A stretch of DNA of 64,000 nt from Virgifigura sp964551315 (GTDB lineage: Bacteria; Pseudomonadota; Alphaproteobacteria; Dongiales; Dongiaceae): assembly GCA_964551315.1 (NCBI GenBank), contig CAZKCM010000007.1:33945-97944 (forward strand), in the 5' to 3' direction. Made by a program: the position numbers and the translations under genes. Positions 34,647 to 43,391 of this stretch are shown here, piece by piece; positions within the stretch are counted from its first letter, which is position 1, and each line of letters starts with the position of its first letter. The notes beneath the pieces were generated by a model. The model ran no database searches, was not told the DNA's origin, and worked only from the letters and a program-made list of their open reading frames with translations.

Positions 34647-35363
34647 TCATTCGCCGCTTGGCGAGATCCGGAACTCGACGAGGCCGGGCACCTCCGACAG
34701 GCTGGTGGCGAGGCGGGCCAAGTTGGCTCTCTGCCCCGTGTAAAGGGTCATCCGATACTCGAAGAACCGGCCCCCCTCCGCGAGGCCGTAGCCGAGATTG
34801 GCGATCGCAAACCCGTGGCCCTCGATCATCGCGCGCAGCGTCTCCTCAGGCATCACCGCCTGCCGTTCGAACCTCAACGTGTGATGCGCCGACAGCATCC
34901 GTGGCAGCAGTCGCTCGATCCACCGGAATGCGGACAGGACCCCGAGGCCGGCAAGACAGGAGGCCGCGGCCGGGAGGTAGAAGCCGATTCCCACGAGGAT
35001 GCCGATGGTGGCCGTCAGCCAGATCGAAGCCGCCGTGGTGAGCCCGCGGATGGACGGGCCCTCCTTGAAGATGACGCCCGCGCCGATGAAGCCGACGCCG
35101 GTCATGATGCCTTGGGCCATGCGCGTGGGATCGGTGCGGACCGTCTCGGGCAGCAGACCGGTGGGCCAGAGATCCTGATAGACGCTGATCAGCATGAGCG
35201 CCGCCGAGGCGAGGCAGACCAGGGCGTGAGTGCGAAAGCCCGCGGGGCGGCCATGGACGCTGCGCTCGAGTCCGATCAGCGCCCCCATCAGCAGGGCGCC
35301 GAGCAGGCGCCCGAGCATCGTCGGTTCCGCACCGTCGAAGATCGTCCAGAAGGTCTCGTACAA
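34647..35363 (-). CDS. MgtC/SapB-family membrane protein
   Basis: 238 residues. The N-terminal membrane half carries the family core LLGALLMGALIGLERSVHGR, PAGFRTHALVCL, and MTGVGFIGAGVIFKEG followed by GLTTAASIWLTATIGI. The C-terminal 80 residues form a soluble ACT-like domain. MgtC proteins are inner-membrane factors linked to magnesium limitation and, in pathogens, to inhibition of ATP synthase; the exact role here is unknown. The start appears to be TTG at 35363, with AGGAG upstream; an internal ATG at 35318 would remove 15 residues. PtsN is encoded 38 bases upstream. Confidence 0.85.
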   Translation of the reverse strand: MYETFWTIFDGAEPTMLGRLLGALLMGALIGLERSVHGRPAGFRTHALVCLASAALMLISVYQDLWPTGLLPETVRTDPTRMAQGIMTGVGFIGAGVIFKEGPSIRGLTTAASIWLTATIGILVGIGFYLPAAASCLAGLGVLSAFRWIERLLPRMLSAHHTLRFERQAVMPEETLRAMIEGHGFAIANLGYGLAEGGRFFEYRMTLYTGQRANLARLATSLSEVPGLVEFRISPSGE

Positions 35364-35401
35364 GGGATCGACGCTCCTGGGTCAGTTGGCGCACAGACAT
35401 C

Positions 35402-35950
35402 TCATCCGAACCGCCGGTCCGGCTTGGTGTCCGGCTTGGTACAGGCGGCGGCCCCGTCGGTCAGTACCGCATAGAGCGCGTCGGCGCTATCGGCGCCGCG
35501 CAGCATTTCGCACACCGCCCGGTCCCGCAACAGCCGGGCAACGCGCGCCAATGCCTTGATGTGACGGGCGCCGGCGGCGTCGGGTGCCAGCATCAAGAAG
35601 ACGAGGTCGACCGGCCGGCCGTCAATGGCTTCGAAGTCGATCGGCCGCTCCAGCCGGGCGAACAGGCCGTAGAGGCGGTCGAGGCCGGACAGCTTGGCGT
35701 GCGGGATGGCGACGCCGTCGCCGATCCCGGTGGAGCCGAGCCGCTCGCGCTCGAGCAGCGCCTCGAAGATCGCCCGCTCCGGCACCCCGGTTGCCGCCGC
35801 GGCCTGCGCGGCCAGCGCGCGCAGCGTCTGCCGCTTGCCGCCGGCGCGGAGGTTCGGAATGACGCTTGCCGGGTCGATCAGGGCCGCGATGCCGGGCGCA
35901 GCATCCGGCCGCGTCTCACGTCGCAGGTTGGGGTGAATATGGATGAGCAT
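35402..35950 (-). CDS. ptsN: PTS IIA-Ntr phosphocarrier (PtsN)
   Basis: 182 residues. The IIA fold spans about 22-165, with phosphorylation site H84 in GDGVAIPHAKLSGL. In proteobacteria PtsN is the end of the nitrogen PTS chain and regulates potassium, carbon and stress processes through its phosphorylation state. Both ends are longer than the common 150-residue form. GAGGAAC precedes the ATG. It heads a two-gene unit with the MgtC-like gene and diverges from the hibernation factor across 577 bases. Confidence 0.88.
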   Translation of the reverse strand: MLIHIHPNLRRETRPDAAPGIAALIDPASVIPNLRAGGKRQTLRALAAQAAAATGVPERAIFEALLERERLGSTGIGDGVAIPHAKLSGLDRLYGLFARLERPIDFEAIDGRPVDLVFLMLAPDAAGARHIKALARVARLLRDRAVCEMLRGADSADALYAVLTDGAAACTKPDTKPDRRFG

Positions 35951-36527
35951 GATGTGTTCCTCGCGCCCGGCGATACGGCCGGACGCCTCGAATAAGCCGT
36001 CGGTGGATTGGAAGAGCGGGCTGCCCGGATCGGCGCCGCGAGCGTCGTCAGCCCGCGCCCGATCTCCGGGCCGGGACGCCGGACTGCAGGCGGCCGGCGC
36101 GCAGCGTCGCCCGGCTCATGGTACAGATCTCACGCATGACGTCATAAAGCTAGAAGACAAAAAAGAATAGTCAACACCTCCGCCGCAACGCTGCGGCGAG
36201 GCAGGAAAACGAATCCGAGATTGGCGAAAGCGAAGCGGGCGTCAATGATTTCGAAATATCTTTGTTTCGCACCCGAAAATTGAATCCTTCGAAAGGGGGG
36301 TGCTTTTGGGTGATTAATGAGGGAGGGCCGGTATTTCGGTGGATGCGTATTCGGCTCCATTGAAAGGCGTATGCCGCGTGACATGTTCAAGTCGGGCACC
36401 CGGATCGGAGGGGTCGACGGCCCCCGGGGAGCGCGGCGGCGCGCGCCGCGTGGTCCGGCCCATGATCGCGATCCGAGGTCACCCGAAAACCGTCTTGTGC
36501 AACGCAGGGCAGGGAGGCCGCGAAGCG
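35951..36527. other. Divergent promoter region between ptsN and the hibernation factor
   Basis: 577 bases without a supportable gene. The centre (36130-36330) is markedly AT-rich for this genome. It contains ATGACGTCAT (36137-36146), a small hairpin CGCCGCA-ACGC-TGCGGCG (36181-36198) and, on the minus strand, TTGACT (36169-36174) with TAGCTT (36147-36152) 16 bases away, a possible promoter for ptsN. Confidence 0.45.
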
Positions 36528-37017
36528 ATGAGACCGTTTCCCGTTCGTGTCACCTTCCGCAACGTCGACCGATCCGCGGCATTGGAGGCGAAACTTCGCC
36601 GGCGGGCGGAGCGGCTGGCGCCGCNNNNNNNNNNNNNNNNNNNNNNNNNNNNNNNNNNNNNNNNNNNNNNNNNNNNNNNNNNNNNNNNNNNNNNNNNNNN
36701 NNNNNNNNNNNNNNNNNNNNNNNNGCCGCCGAAGGCTCTTCCGCGTGCAGGTGGAACTGGCGGTTCCGGGCGAAGACGTCATCGCGCGCAACGACGTCAA
36801 CGACGAGGCCATCGCGTGCGATCCCTATGCCGCGGCACGAGAAGCTTTCGATGCCGCGGAACGCCGGTTGCTGGCCGGGTCCGACGGTCGCGATCGCACT
36901 CCACGCCGGGGCGGCGGCTTGTCCAGGCGCGCGACGGCGCCGATGACGATCATGCCCCGGCGCCGTGATGCTCCGCCCGCGGCTTCGGATTGGGCCCGTT
37001 GGGAAGAGGGAGGGGAT
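36528..37017 (+). CDS. hpf: Ribosome hibernation promoting factor (HPF/RaiA family), interrupted by assembly gap
   Basis: Before the gap the frame reads MRPFPVRVTFRNVDRSAALE then AKLRRRAERLAP, the N-terminal strand and helix of HPF. After the gap a different frame reads FRVQVELAVPGEDVIARNDV and DPYAAAREAFDAAERRLLA, the family's second half. The frame change only means that the true gap length is not 100. HPF binds the 30S decoding region and silences ribosomes in stationary phase. No stop codon follows the HPF part: the frame continues, through a basic linker, into the GreA/Rnk-like protein at 37018. Confidence 0.75.
36625..36724. other. Assembly gap (100 N)
   Basis: Exactly 100 undetermined bases, a conventional placeholder for unknown length, inside the hibernation factor gene. 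Confidence 0.99.
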
Positions 37018-37446
37018 ATGCATTACGAAAGCCCGTCGGGCGCCGAGACGTTGCCCGACATCGTGATGGTGGAGGACGACGTCAACCGCCTGCGCAGCCG
37101 GCTTGCCTGCCAATGGCCGATCCTGCATTGGAGGGCCGTAGAGTTTCTCGTCGGCGAACTCGACCGCGCCACGGTCGTGAGCGAAGTAGAGGTTCCTCCG
37201 GCGACGGTGACGATGCATTCGGTCGTCGAGTACCGGGACGAGCGTCACGGGGTGACGCGGGTGGCGCAGCTTGTCTATCCCGAGGAAGAGCGGTTCAACG
37301 ACCGCGGCCTCTCGGTGCTGACCCCGGTCGGTGCGGCGCTGATCGGCTTGCGCGAAGGGCAGTCGATCTCCTTCGCAGAGGCTGACGGAACCGTGCGGTC
37401 CGTCACGGTTGTGAGGGTCCTGTACCAGCCCGAAGAGCATCGCTGA
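37018..37446 (+). CDS. GreA/Rnk C-terminal-domain protein, paralogue 2
   Basis: 142 residues: a helical N-terminal part (VMVEDDVNRLRSRLACQW to EFLVGELDRATVV) and the FKBP-like GreA/GreB/Rnk domain (ATVTMHSVVEYRDERHG, AQLVYPEEERFNDRGL, SVLTPVGAALIGLREGQSI). The ATG at 37018 follows a purine-rich GAGGGAGGGG, so an independent start is likely, yet the frame is continuous with the hibernation factor upstream. By homology to Rnk it may bind RNA polymerase or modulate nucleotide metabolism. Confidence 0.75.
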   Translation: MHYESPSGAETLPDIVMVEDDVNRLRSRLACQWPILHWRAVEFLVGELDRATVVSEVEVPPATVTMHSVVEYRDERHGVTRVAQLVYPEEERFNDRGLSVLTPVGAALIGLREGQSISFAEADGTVRSVTVVRVLYQPEEHR

Positions 37447-37699
37447 CGTGGCGTCGCGGCTGCGGGGCGCAGTTGATTTCCCGAGACGATCTCCTATGTC
37501 ATCGATGCCATGCGGACTCTCCTTTCATCTCTCCGCCTCACCGCTCGTTCGGGTCGCATGCGAGCGGCGGATGATTTTGCCCCGGGCGCGGGCGGCGCGA
37601 TCCAGCATCCGGTCCGCCCCCGCCCGGGGGCTGCCGAATCCTCGAGAAGCTGACCCGTTGGCTTGGTCCATCGCTCGATGGGCCGATAGGAGCATCGTC

Positions 37700-37900
37700 T
37701 TGTCCGCATTCCTGCGCTACCCCTTCTGTCCCTCTTGCGGGGCCGAGATGCCCCGGGCCGCGATTCGCTGCCTCGATTGCGGCACCCCACTGACCGTGCG
37801 GCGGGCCGTCAAGCGGCGGCGACGGGTGGCACCCGCCGCCATGCGACCTGTCCGGCCGCCGCGCCGCTCCGAGGATCCGGGAGAGCCGTGTGATGCATAG
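37700..37900 (+). CDS. Small zinc-ribbon protein
   Basis: 66 residues if started at the TTG at 37700, which has AGGAGC upstream. The core is CPSCGAEM (Cys pair at about 10-13) and CLDCGTPL (about 25-28), followed by a strongly basic tail (RRAVKRRRRVAPAA). It overlaps the start of the next GreA/Rnk-like gene by eight bases. Because the first paralogue at 33315 has a similar ribbon fused to its N-terminus, this gene looks like the detached form of the same module. The frame is open upstream to 37448, so a longer product cannot be excluded. Confidence 0.55.
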   Translation: MSAFLRYPFCPSCGAEMPRAAIRCLDCGTPLTVRRAVKRRRRVAPAAMRPVRPPRRSEDPGEPCDA

Positions 37901-38384
37901 CCTGCCCGAGATCCTGATAACCTTCGAGGATCGGCAGCGCCTGTCGGAGTTGATTGCGGCAGAACTCGCCGCCGGCCGGTACGAGGCAGTAACCTTCCTC
38001 GCGAACGAGATCAACCGAGCCCGGACGGTGCCGGCGGCGCTCGTTCCGCCGACCTGCATGACGCTCAATGCATACGGACGGTATCTGGACGAGCGCTCGG
38101 GGCTCGTGCGCGAGGGCGCGCTCGTTCTCCCCGGTCAGCAGCGCGCGTCGCTCAATATGGTCTCCGTCCTGAGCGATCTCGGCGCGGCCTTGCTCGGGCT
38201 TTCTGTGGGGCAGCGAATGACTTGGCGTTGCCGGTTCTGGGGCGACCGATCGATCCGGCTCCTGGAGGTCCTGCATCAACCGACGAGGGCGCGGGGGCCG
38301 GCTCCGCCTGACGATGAATGGGACGCCGTCAAAGACGACGGGTCGGCTCCAGACGGATGCGGCGCGACGAAGCCTTGCGGTTAG
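37893..38384 (+). CDS. GreA/Rnk C-terminal-domain protein, paralogue 3
   Basis: 163 residues. N-terminal helices (EDRQRLSELIAAELAAGRY, EAVTFLANEINRAR) and the FKBP-like domain (TCMTLNAYGRYLDERSG, GALVLPGQQRASLNM, VSVLSDLGAALLGLSVGQRM). More diverged than the other two, with a shorter acidic motif. A GTG three bases earlier is also possible. Overlaps the zinc-ribbon gene, so translation is probably coupled. Confidence 0.7.
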   Translation: MHSLPEILITFEDRQRLSELIAAELAAGRYEAVTFLANEINRARTVPAALVPPTCMTLNAYGRYLDERSGLVREGALVLPGQQRASLNMVSVLSDLGAALLGLSVGQRMTWRCRFWGDRSIRLLEVLHQPTRARGPAPPDDEWDAVKDDGSAPDGCGATKPCG

Positions 38385-38497
38385 TGCGGGTGTTCCACTA
38401 GATCCGCGCCGGCCCGCCATGGTGCAGCGGAACCGGCGGTGCTCCCGGCGGGTTGTGGTCGGCACGACAGGATCACGGAGCGCGAAACGAGGGAACC

Positions 38498-38611
38498 ATG
38501 ACCTCGGCCGCCGGCTCTCAAGTGCAGGGACCGCCGAAGCCGCCGGGTCCTCTGCCGCCGCGCCCGTCGGACGAGCTCCCGCAACCCGGCGATCCGCCGA
38601 GGACTCTCTAG
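38498..38611 (+). CDS. Possible 37-residue proline-rich peptide
   Basis: ATG 38498 preceded by GAGGGAA; the product reads MTSAAGSQVQGPPKPPGPLP and ends PPRTL, about one third proline. It lies in a 354-base gap that otherwise holds nothing I recognise. Composition may be chance in GC-rich DNA. Confidence 0.3.
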   Translation: MTSAAGSQVQGPPKPPGPLPPRPSDELPQPGDPPRTL

Positions 38612-38738
38612 GTCCCGGATCGAAGCGGAGGCGGCGAGGCGGTGTTCGATCTTCTGGAAGTCGGACGTCCGCGGGTCTACGCTGTTCGTCGGCAGATACG
38701 GGGCGGCGGGTCGGTGGCGAACGTCACGGAGAGAGGTC

Positions 38739-39593
38739 ATGCTGAACCCGACCAGCCTCTTGGCCGATTCGCTGGGCCGCCATCTGGCCGACGCGTACCG
38801 GCGCACCTTCGGTGAGCAGCAGCCGCATTATGCCACGGCGATCGATACCGCAACGCGGCTCGTCCTCGAATGCGTGGCGAACAGCGACGCGCTCTACCAC
38901 GACGCGCATCACACCGCCATGGTCACGCTTGTCGGCCAGGACATCCTCCGTGGGCGGCATCTGCGCCGCGGCCTCCAGCCGGAGGATTGGCTGCACTTCA
39001 TGCTCGCCCTGCTGACGCACGACATCGGCTATGTGCGCGGCATCTGCCGCGGCGACGACGCGGACAGCTTCGTCGCCGACGAGGCCGGGACGCGCCTGCC
39101 CTGGCCGCGCGGGGCGTCCGATGCCTACCTCGCGCCCTATCATGTCGAGCGATCGAAGATCGCGGTCCGGGAGCGCTGCGGGCCGGTTCCCTATATCGAC
39201 GCAGAACGCATCGCACGGGGCATCGAGCTGACGCGCTTTCCGGTTCCCGAAGATACCGACCACGCGGAGACCGATACGGAGGCCGGCCTGGTCCGTGCCG
39301 CCGACCTCATTGGCCAGTTGGGCGATCCGCTTTATCTGCGCAAGCTGAACGCGCTCTATCACGAACTCGCCGAGACGGGAACCGCGGCCCGGTTCGGCTA
39401 CGAAAGCCCTGCCGACCTTGTCGATCTGTACCCACAGTTCTTCTGGAGCCGGGTGGAGCCCTATATCGGCGACGCGCTGGGATATCTGGAGCTTACCATC
39501 GAAGGGAAGCAGTGGATCGCCAACCTCTACAGCCACGTCTTCGCGATCGAACACCGGCGCCGGCGACTGGGCCCTCATCCCGGCCGCAACTGA
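38739..39593 (+). CDS. HD-domain metal-dependent phosphohydrolase
   Basis: 284 residues. HD-type metal ligands appear as YHDAHHTAMV (about 46-55) and LLTHDIGYVRG (about 90-100), with a helical C-terminal half including DLIGQLGDPLYLRKLNALY. HD proteins hydrolyse nucleotides, (p)ppGpp or cyclic dinucleotides; the substrate of this subgroup is not known to me. GAGAGAGG precedes the ATG. It ends the GreA/Rnk-hibernation neighbourhood and is followed by the heme locus. Confidence 0.78.
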   Translation: MLNPTSLLADSLGRHLADAYRRTFGEQQPHYATAIDTATRLVLECVANSDALYHDAHHTAMVTLVGQDILRGRHLRRGLQPEDWLHFMLALLTHDIGYVRGICRGDDADSFVADEAGTRLPWPRGASDAYLAPYHVERSKIAVRERCGPVPYIDAERIARGIELTRFPVPEDTDHAETDTEAGLVRAADLIGQLGDPLYLRKLNALYHELAETGTAARFGYESPADLVDLYPQFFWSRVEPYIGDALGYLELTIEGKQWIANLYSHVFAIEHRRRRLGPHPGRN

Positions 39594-39640
39594 ATCCCTC
39601 TCTCGACCCTCACGCAGACGCCGGTGCTTTCTTCAGTAGA

Positions 39641-39677
39641 TGCGAATGACTCTCAATCGCATTGCAATCCATTCGCA
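39641..39677. promoter_or_regulatory. Fur/iron-responsive operator before hemP
   Basis: TGCGAATGACTCTCAATCGC resembles the alphaproteobacterial Fur-type box, and TGCGAATG (39641-39648) is mirrored by CATTCGCA (39670-39677). The AT-rich block lies about 100 bases before hemP. Confidence 0.6.
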
Positions 39678-39772
39678 TCTTGATTAGAGTGCGCCCGGAT
39701 CGGCTGACCGGCGGGTATCCCGGCGCCGTGAGACGGGGATTCACTGTGCAACGAAAGGACGATGGATCGGGG

Positions 39773-39940
39773 ATGTCCGGCAGGGCGCGCCCAGACGACC
39801 GGACGGGCGGCTTGGCGGCGGTCCGTCGGCTGACGAGCGCGGAACTCCTGGCCGGGGCCAGGGAAGTGCTCATCGAGCACGAGAGCGAGCTCTACCGCCT
39901 TCGCTGCACGAGCAAGGGGAAGCTGATCCTGACGAAGTAG
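39773..39940 (+). CDS. hemP: Hemin uptake protein HemP/HmuP
   Basis: 55 residues from ATG 39773; a GTG at 39746 would add nine. The C-terminal RRLTSAELLAGAREVLIEHE then YRLRCTSKGKLILTK is the complete HemP signature. In rhizobia HmuP is needed for expression of the heme receptor gene. It stands between the Fur-like box and the receptor gene, as in other alphaproteobacteria. Confidence 0.88.
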   Translation: MSGRARPDDRTGGLAAVRRLTSAELLAGAREVLIEHESELYRLRCTSKGKLILTK

Positions 39941-40102
39941 CTTCGCGGGGATACGCCGTCGGCCTCAACGGGCCGGCGCCGCGGTTCCTCCCACCGAGCG
40001 ACACCGACAACACGGACCGAGCCAGCCACCGACGGCCCGCCCTCGGGCTTACGGCAGCCAGCCAGGACGCACCTTCGAGAAGGAAAGGGCAAGGGGGCTG
40101 GT

Positions 40103-42280
40103 ATGCATTTCAAGGAATCACGCCGCGCGGCGGCAATGTTGGTCACGGTCTCGAGCATTTCGATGGCCGCCGTTTCAATAGGCGGCGCTTCGGTCGCCAA
40201 GGCGCAGACCGCGGACGAGGAGACGCCGCCCGCGGCGGCTCAGGAGGCCGCTGCCGATGCCGGGGACCGGCCGATCTATCTCGGCCCGATCTCGGTGACG
40301 GCCACGCGCAATCCGATCGAAGCCTTCGAGTTCCCGGGCATGGTCACGGTGATCGACCGCGAGCAGATCCGGGCTCGGCAACCTTCGACACCCGACGACA
40401 TCCTCAAATGGGTGCCGAACGTCGAGTTCACGGGCGGCCCCCGACGGTCCGGCGAGACGCCAAGCATCCGCGGCTTCTCCGGTCCGGACGTTGTCGTGCT
40501 GATCGACGATGCACGGCAGAACTTCGAATCCGGCCATGACGGGCGCTTTTTCCTCGACCCGAGCCTCCTGCGCGAGGCCGAGGTGCTCCGCGGCTCCGCC
40601 TCCTCGCTCTACGGCAGCGGCGGCATGGGCGGCGTGATCGCGTTCCGGACCGTACGCGCCGAGGACTTCCTCGCGGCCGACGAGACCGTCGGCGTGACCG
40701 TGTCGGGCGGCTACCAGTCGGTCAATGACGAGAGGGTCGGGACCGTGACCGCCTATGGGCGGCCGGTCCGAAACCTGGACCTCCTGGCCAGCGTCACCAA
40801 GCGGGATTCCGGCTCGATTGAGCTCGGCGACGGCAGCGAGCTCGACGACACCGACGACGACATCGTCGCCGGCTTGGCCAAGGGCGGGGTGACGTTCGCC
40901 GACTTCCACAATATCGAGGCGTCGTTTCAGCGCTTCCGCAACGAAGCCGAGGAGCCGAACAACGCCCAGGGCGACGGCAGCGACGGCCTCGTGGAGAAGG
41001 ACATCCGCGCGGACACGATCCGACTGGCCTACAGCTATTCCAATCCGGGCGACAATCTCCTCGACCTCGATGCCGTGGTCTACCACACCGCCTTCCGGAC
41101 CGACGAGCTGAGGCTGGACGACCTGGGTGCCGGGCCGCGGGGCGAGCTGCTCAAGCGCGACGTCGATACGCTGGGTTTCCGGCTCGACAACCGCTCGCGC
41201 CTGTCGCTGTCGGACGACGTCGGCGTGACCTTCACCTACGGGGCCGAGACCTATCGCGACGAGCAGGACGGAGCGGCCGGCGCCGGCGAGGCCGGCGGGG
41301 TGCCCGACGCCGAGACGGCGTTCGCGGGCCTGTTCGGCCAGGCCGAGTTTCGGTTGACGAAGCCCTTCGGCGTCGTGCCCGGCGACCTACTGATCATCCC
41401 GGGCCTGCGTTACGACCATTACAAATCCTCGAGCGACATCGCCGATGACAACAAGGACGAGGCCCTGTCGCCGCGCATCGGCGTCAGCTACCTGCCGACC
41501 GAATGGTCGCTCCTCTTCGTCAACTACGCCGAGGCCTTCCGCGCCCCGACGGTCAACGAGCTCTATCCCTCCGGCGTGCATTTCCGCATGCCCATCGGAC
41601 CGGGCGTCACGAACCGGTTCGTCGCCAATCCCGACCTCGACCCGCAGCGCACGCGTACGATCGAATTCGGCGCCGGCCTCGACTTCGCGGACGTCGCGGT
41701 GGCCGGCGACCGCTTTCAGATCAAGGCGTCGCATTTCCGCACCGAAGGGAAGGACTTCATCGACCTCGAGGTGAACCAGCCGTCTCCGTTCGTCGATTGC
41801 AACCCGTTCGTTCCCGGCGATTGCGATGGCACGACGCGATCGGTCAACGTGGCCGACGCCGAACTCTGGGGCAACGAGGTCGAGGCGTCCTACGAGAGTC
41901 ACCGGGTCCGCGTCGGTCTCGGCTTCTCGACCCTCGACGGCGAGGACGAGGAGACGGGCGAGAAGCTGGGCGTGCTGACGCCGCCGCAGCTCACCGTCGA
42001 CGCGGCGCTCAAGCTGCCGGAGTTCGACTCGATCCTGGGCTGGCGCATGATCGCCGCCGACGACTTCGACAAGGTCAACGACCCCGCGGAGGAGCGCGAC
42101 GGCTACACGGTACACGACGTCTACTTTGCCTGGGCTCCGTCGCAAGGGGCCCTGGAAGGGCTGCGCGTCGACCTGGGCATCGATAACGCCTTCGACAAGT
42201 CCTACGAGCGCGTCTTCACCGACGCCAAGGAGCCGGGCCGCAACTTCAAGGTCCTGATCAGCTATTCGCTCAACTGGTGA
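40103..42280 (+). CDS. TonB-dependent heme/hemoglobin receptor
   Basis: 725 residues. A signal region (about 1-34, ending VAKAQ), a TonB-box-like segment (YLGPISVTATRNP, about 58), a plug domain (about 70-190, with PSIRGFSGPDVVVLIDDARQ) and a 22-strand barrel ending in the aromatic residue of SYSLNW. The heme-receptor motifs FRAPTVNELYP and NPDL (in FVANPDLDPQ) are present. It imports heme through the outer membrane using TonB, which is not encoded here. It is followed by hmuSTUV. Confidence 0.92.
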   Translation: MHFKESRRAAAMLVTVSSISMAAVSIGGASVAKAQTADEETPPAAAQEAAADAGDRPIYLGPISVTATRNPIEAFEFPGMVTVIDREQIRARQPSTPDDILKWVPNVEFTGGPRRSGETPSIRGFSGPDVVVLIDDARQNFESGHDGRFFLDPSLLREAEVLRGSASSLYGSGGMGGVIAFRTVRAEDFLAADETVGVTVSGGYQSVNDERVGTVTAYGRPVRNLDLLASVTKRDSGSIELGDGSELDDTDDDIVAGLAKGGVTFADFHNIEASFQRFRNEAEEPNNAQGDGSDGLVEKDIRADTIRLAYSYSNPGDNLLDLDAVVYHTAFRTDELRLDDLGAGPRGELLKRDVDTLGFRLDNRSRLSLSDDVGVTFTYGAETYRDEQDGAAGAGEAGGVPDAETAFAGLFGQAEFRLTKPFGVVPGDLLIIPGLRYDHYKSSSDIADDNKDEALSPRIGVSYLPTEWSLLFVNYAEAFRAPTVNELYPSGVHFRMPIGPGVTNRFVANPDLDPQRTRTIEFGAGLDFADVAVAGDRFQIKASHFRTEGKDFIDLEVNQPSPFVDCNPFVPGDCDGTTRSVNVADAELWGNEVEASYESHRVRVGLGFSTLDGEDEETGEKLGVLTPPQLTVDAALKLPEFDSILGWRMIAADDFDKVNDPAEERDGYTVHDVYFAWAPSQGALEGLRVDLGIDNAFDKSYERVFTDAKEPGRNFKVLISYSLNW

Positions 42281-42314
42281 GGCGCCGATTCGCAACGTGA
42301 GGGAGACGAAGAAG

Positions 42315-43391
42315 ATGACGGACGTAGCATCAACCACGACGGTGGAGCCGTCGGACCTCTTGAGCCGCTACGGCGCGCTGCAGCGGAGCGAGCCCAACCT
42401 TCGGGTGCGCGATGCGGCCGGGCGCCTCGGCGTCAGCGAGGCGGAACTCGTCGCCGCGCGCTGCGGCCGGGGTGTCGTGCGGCTCGACGGCCGATGGGGC
42501 GCCCTGCTCGAGGCCCTGCCGGGGCTTGGCCCGGTTATGACCCTTACCCGCAACGAATACGCGGTCCACGAGAAGGTGGGGCGATACGAGCCCGTCTCGG
42601 TCTCTGGCGACGGCGCGCTCGTGACGGGGCCCGACATCGACCTGCGCATCCGGCTCTCCCGCTGGCGCTTCGGCTACGCGGTGACGGACAAGACCGAAAG
42701 GGTCGTCCGGCAGAGCCTGCAGTTCTTCGACGCCGCGGGCACGGCCGTCCACAAGATCTATCTGCGGGAGGACAGCGACGTCGACGCTTACACGCGGCTG
42801 ATTGCCGCACATGTTGCCGAGGACCAGTCGGCCGGGGAACGGGTCGACGCTCGGGCTCCGCGGGCACGGCCCCGGACCGGCGAGGTGGATGTCGAGGCGT
42901 TGCGCCGCCGCTGGCGCGCTCTGGAGGACGTGCACCAGTTCTCCCCGATGCTGCGGGACCTGAAGGTGAGCCGGGTCCGGGCCTGCGAGCTCGTCGGTCC
43001 GGAGTTCGCGGAGCGCGTCGCGCCCGATAGCTTTCGCATCGCCCTCGAGCGGGCAGCCGCACAAAGCCTGCCGATCATGGTCTTCGTGCCCAGCCCGGGC
43101 GTGGTTCAGATCCACACCGGGCCGGTCAAGAACCTGAAGCGCGTGGGCGAGTGGTTCAACGTCCTCGACCCCGGCTTCAACCTGCATCTGCGCGACGGGG
43201 GCATCGCCGAGGCCTGGATCCTGCGCAAGCCGACGACGGAGGGCGTCATCACCTCTCTCGAGATCTTCGACGCCGATGGCAGCCAGATCGCCTGGATGTT
43301 CGGGCAGCGCGACCGCGGCGCGCCGGAGCGCCCGGAATGGCGCCGTCTGGTGGACGGCCTGGAGCGCACGGAATCGGCGGCCGCGGAATGA
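42315..43391 (+). CDS. hmuS: Hemin-degrading factor HmuS/HemS
   Basis: 358 residues built of two related halves (about 1-175 and 190-345). Conserved family stretches include VMTLTRNEYAVHEKVGRYE (with the heme-binding His region), LRIRLSRWRFGYAV, and MVFVPSPGVVQIHTGPVKN in the second half. Cytoplasmic heme carrier or heme-degrading enzyme. ATG 42315 chosen over GTG 42297. Its stop overlaps the hmuT start (ATGA at 43388-43391). Confidence 0.92.
   Translation: MTDVASTTTVEPSDLLSRYGALQRSEPNLRVRDAAGRLGVSEAELVAARCGRGVVRLDGRWGALLEALPGLGPVMTLTRNEYAVHEKVGRYEPVSVSGDGALVTGPDIDLRIRLSRWRFGYAVTDKTERVVRQSLQFFDAAGTAVHKIYLREDSDVDAYTRLIAAHVAEDQSAGERVDARAPRARPRTGEVDVEALRRRWRALEDVHQFSPMLRDLKVSRVRACELVGPEFAERVAPDSFRIALERAAAQSLPIMVFVPSPGVVQIHTGPVKNLKRVGEWFNVLDPGFNLHLRDGGIAEAWILRKPTTEGVITSLEIFDADGSQIAWMFGQRDRGAPERPEWRRLVDGLERTESAAAE

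Noticed and set aside
36142..36399. 85-codon minus-strand frame in the AT-rich ptsN/hpf spacer
   Set aside because: No ribosome site or family resemblance; it covers the likely promoter region.
36339..36968. Frame continuing across the N gap as a single protein
   Set aside because: The placeholder gap is of arbitrary length; only the pre-gap part matches the hibernation factor, and the post-gap match is in another frame.
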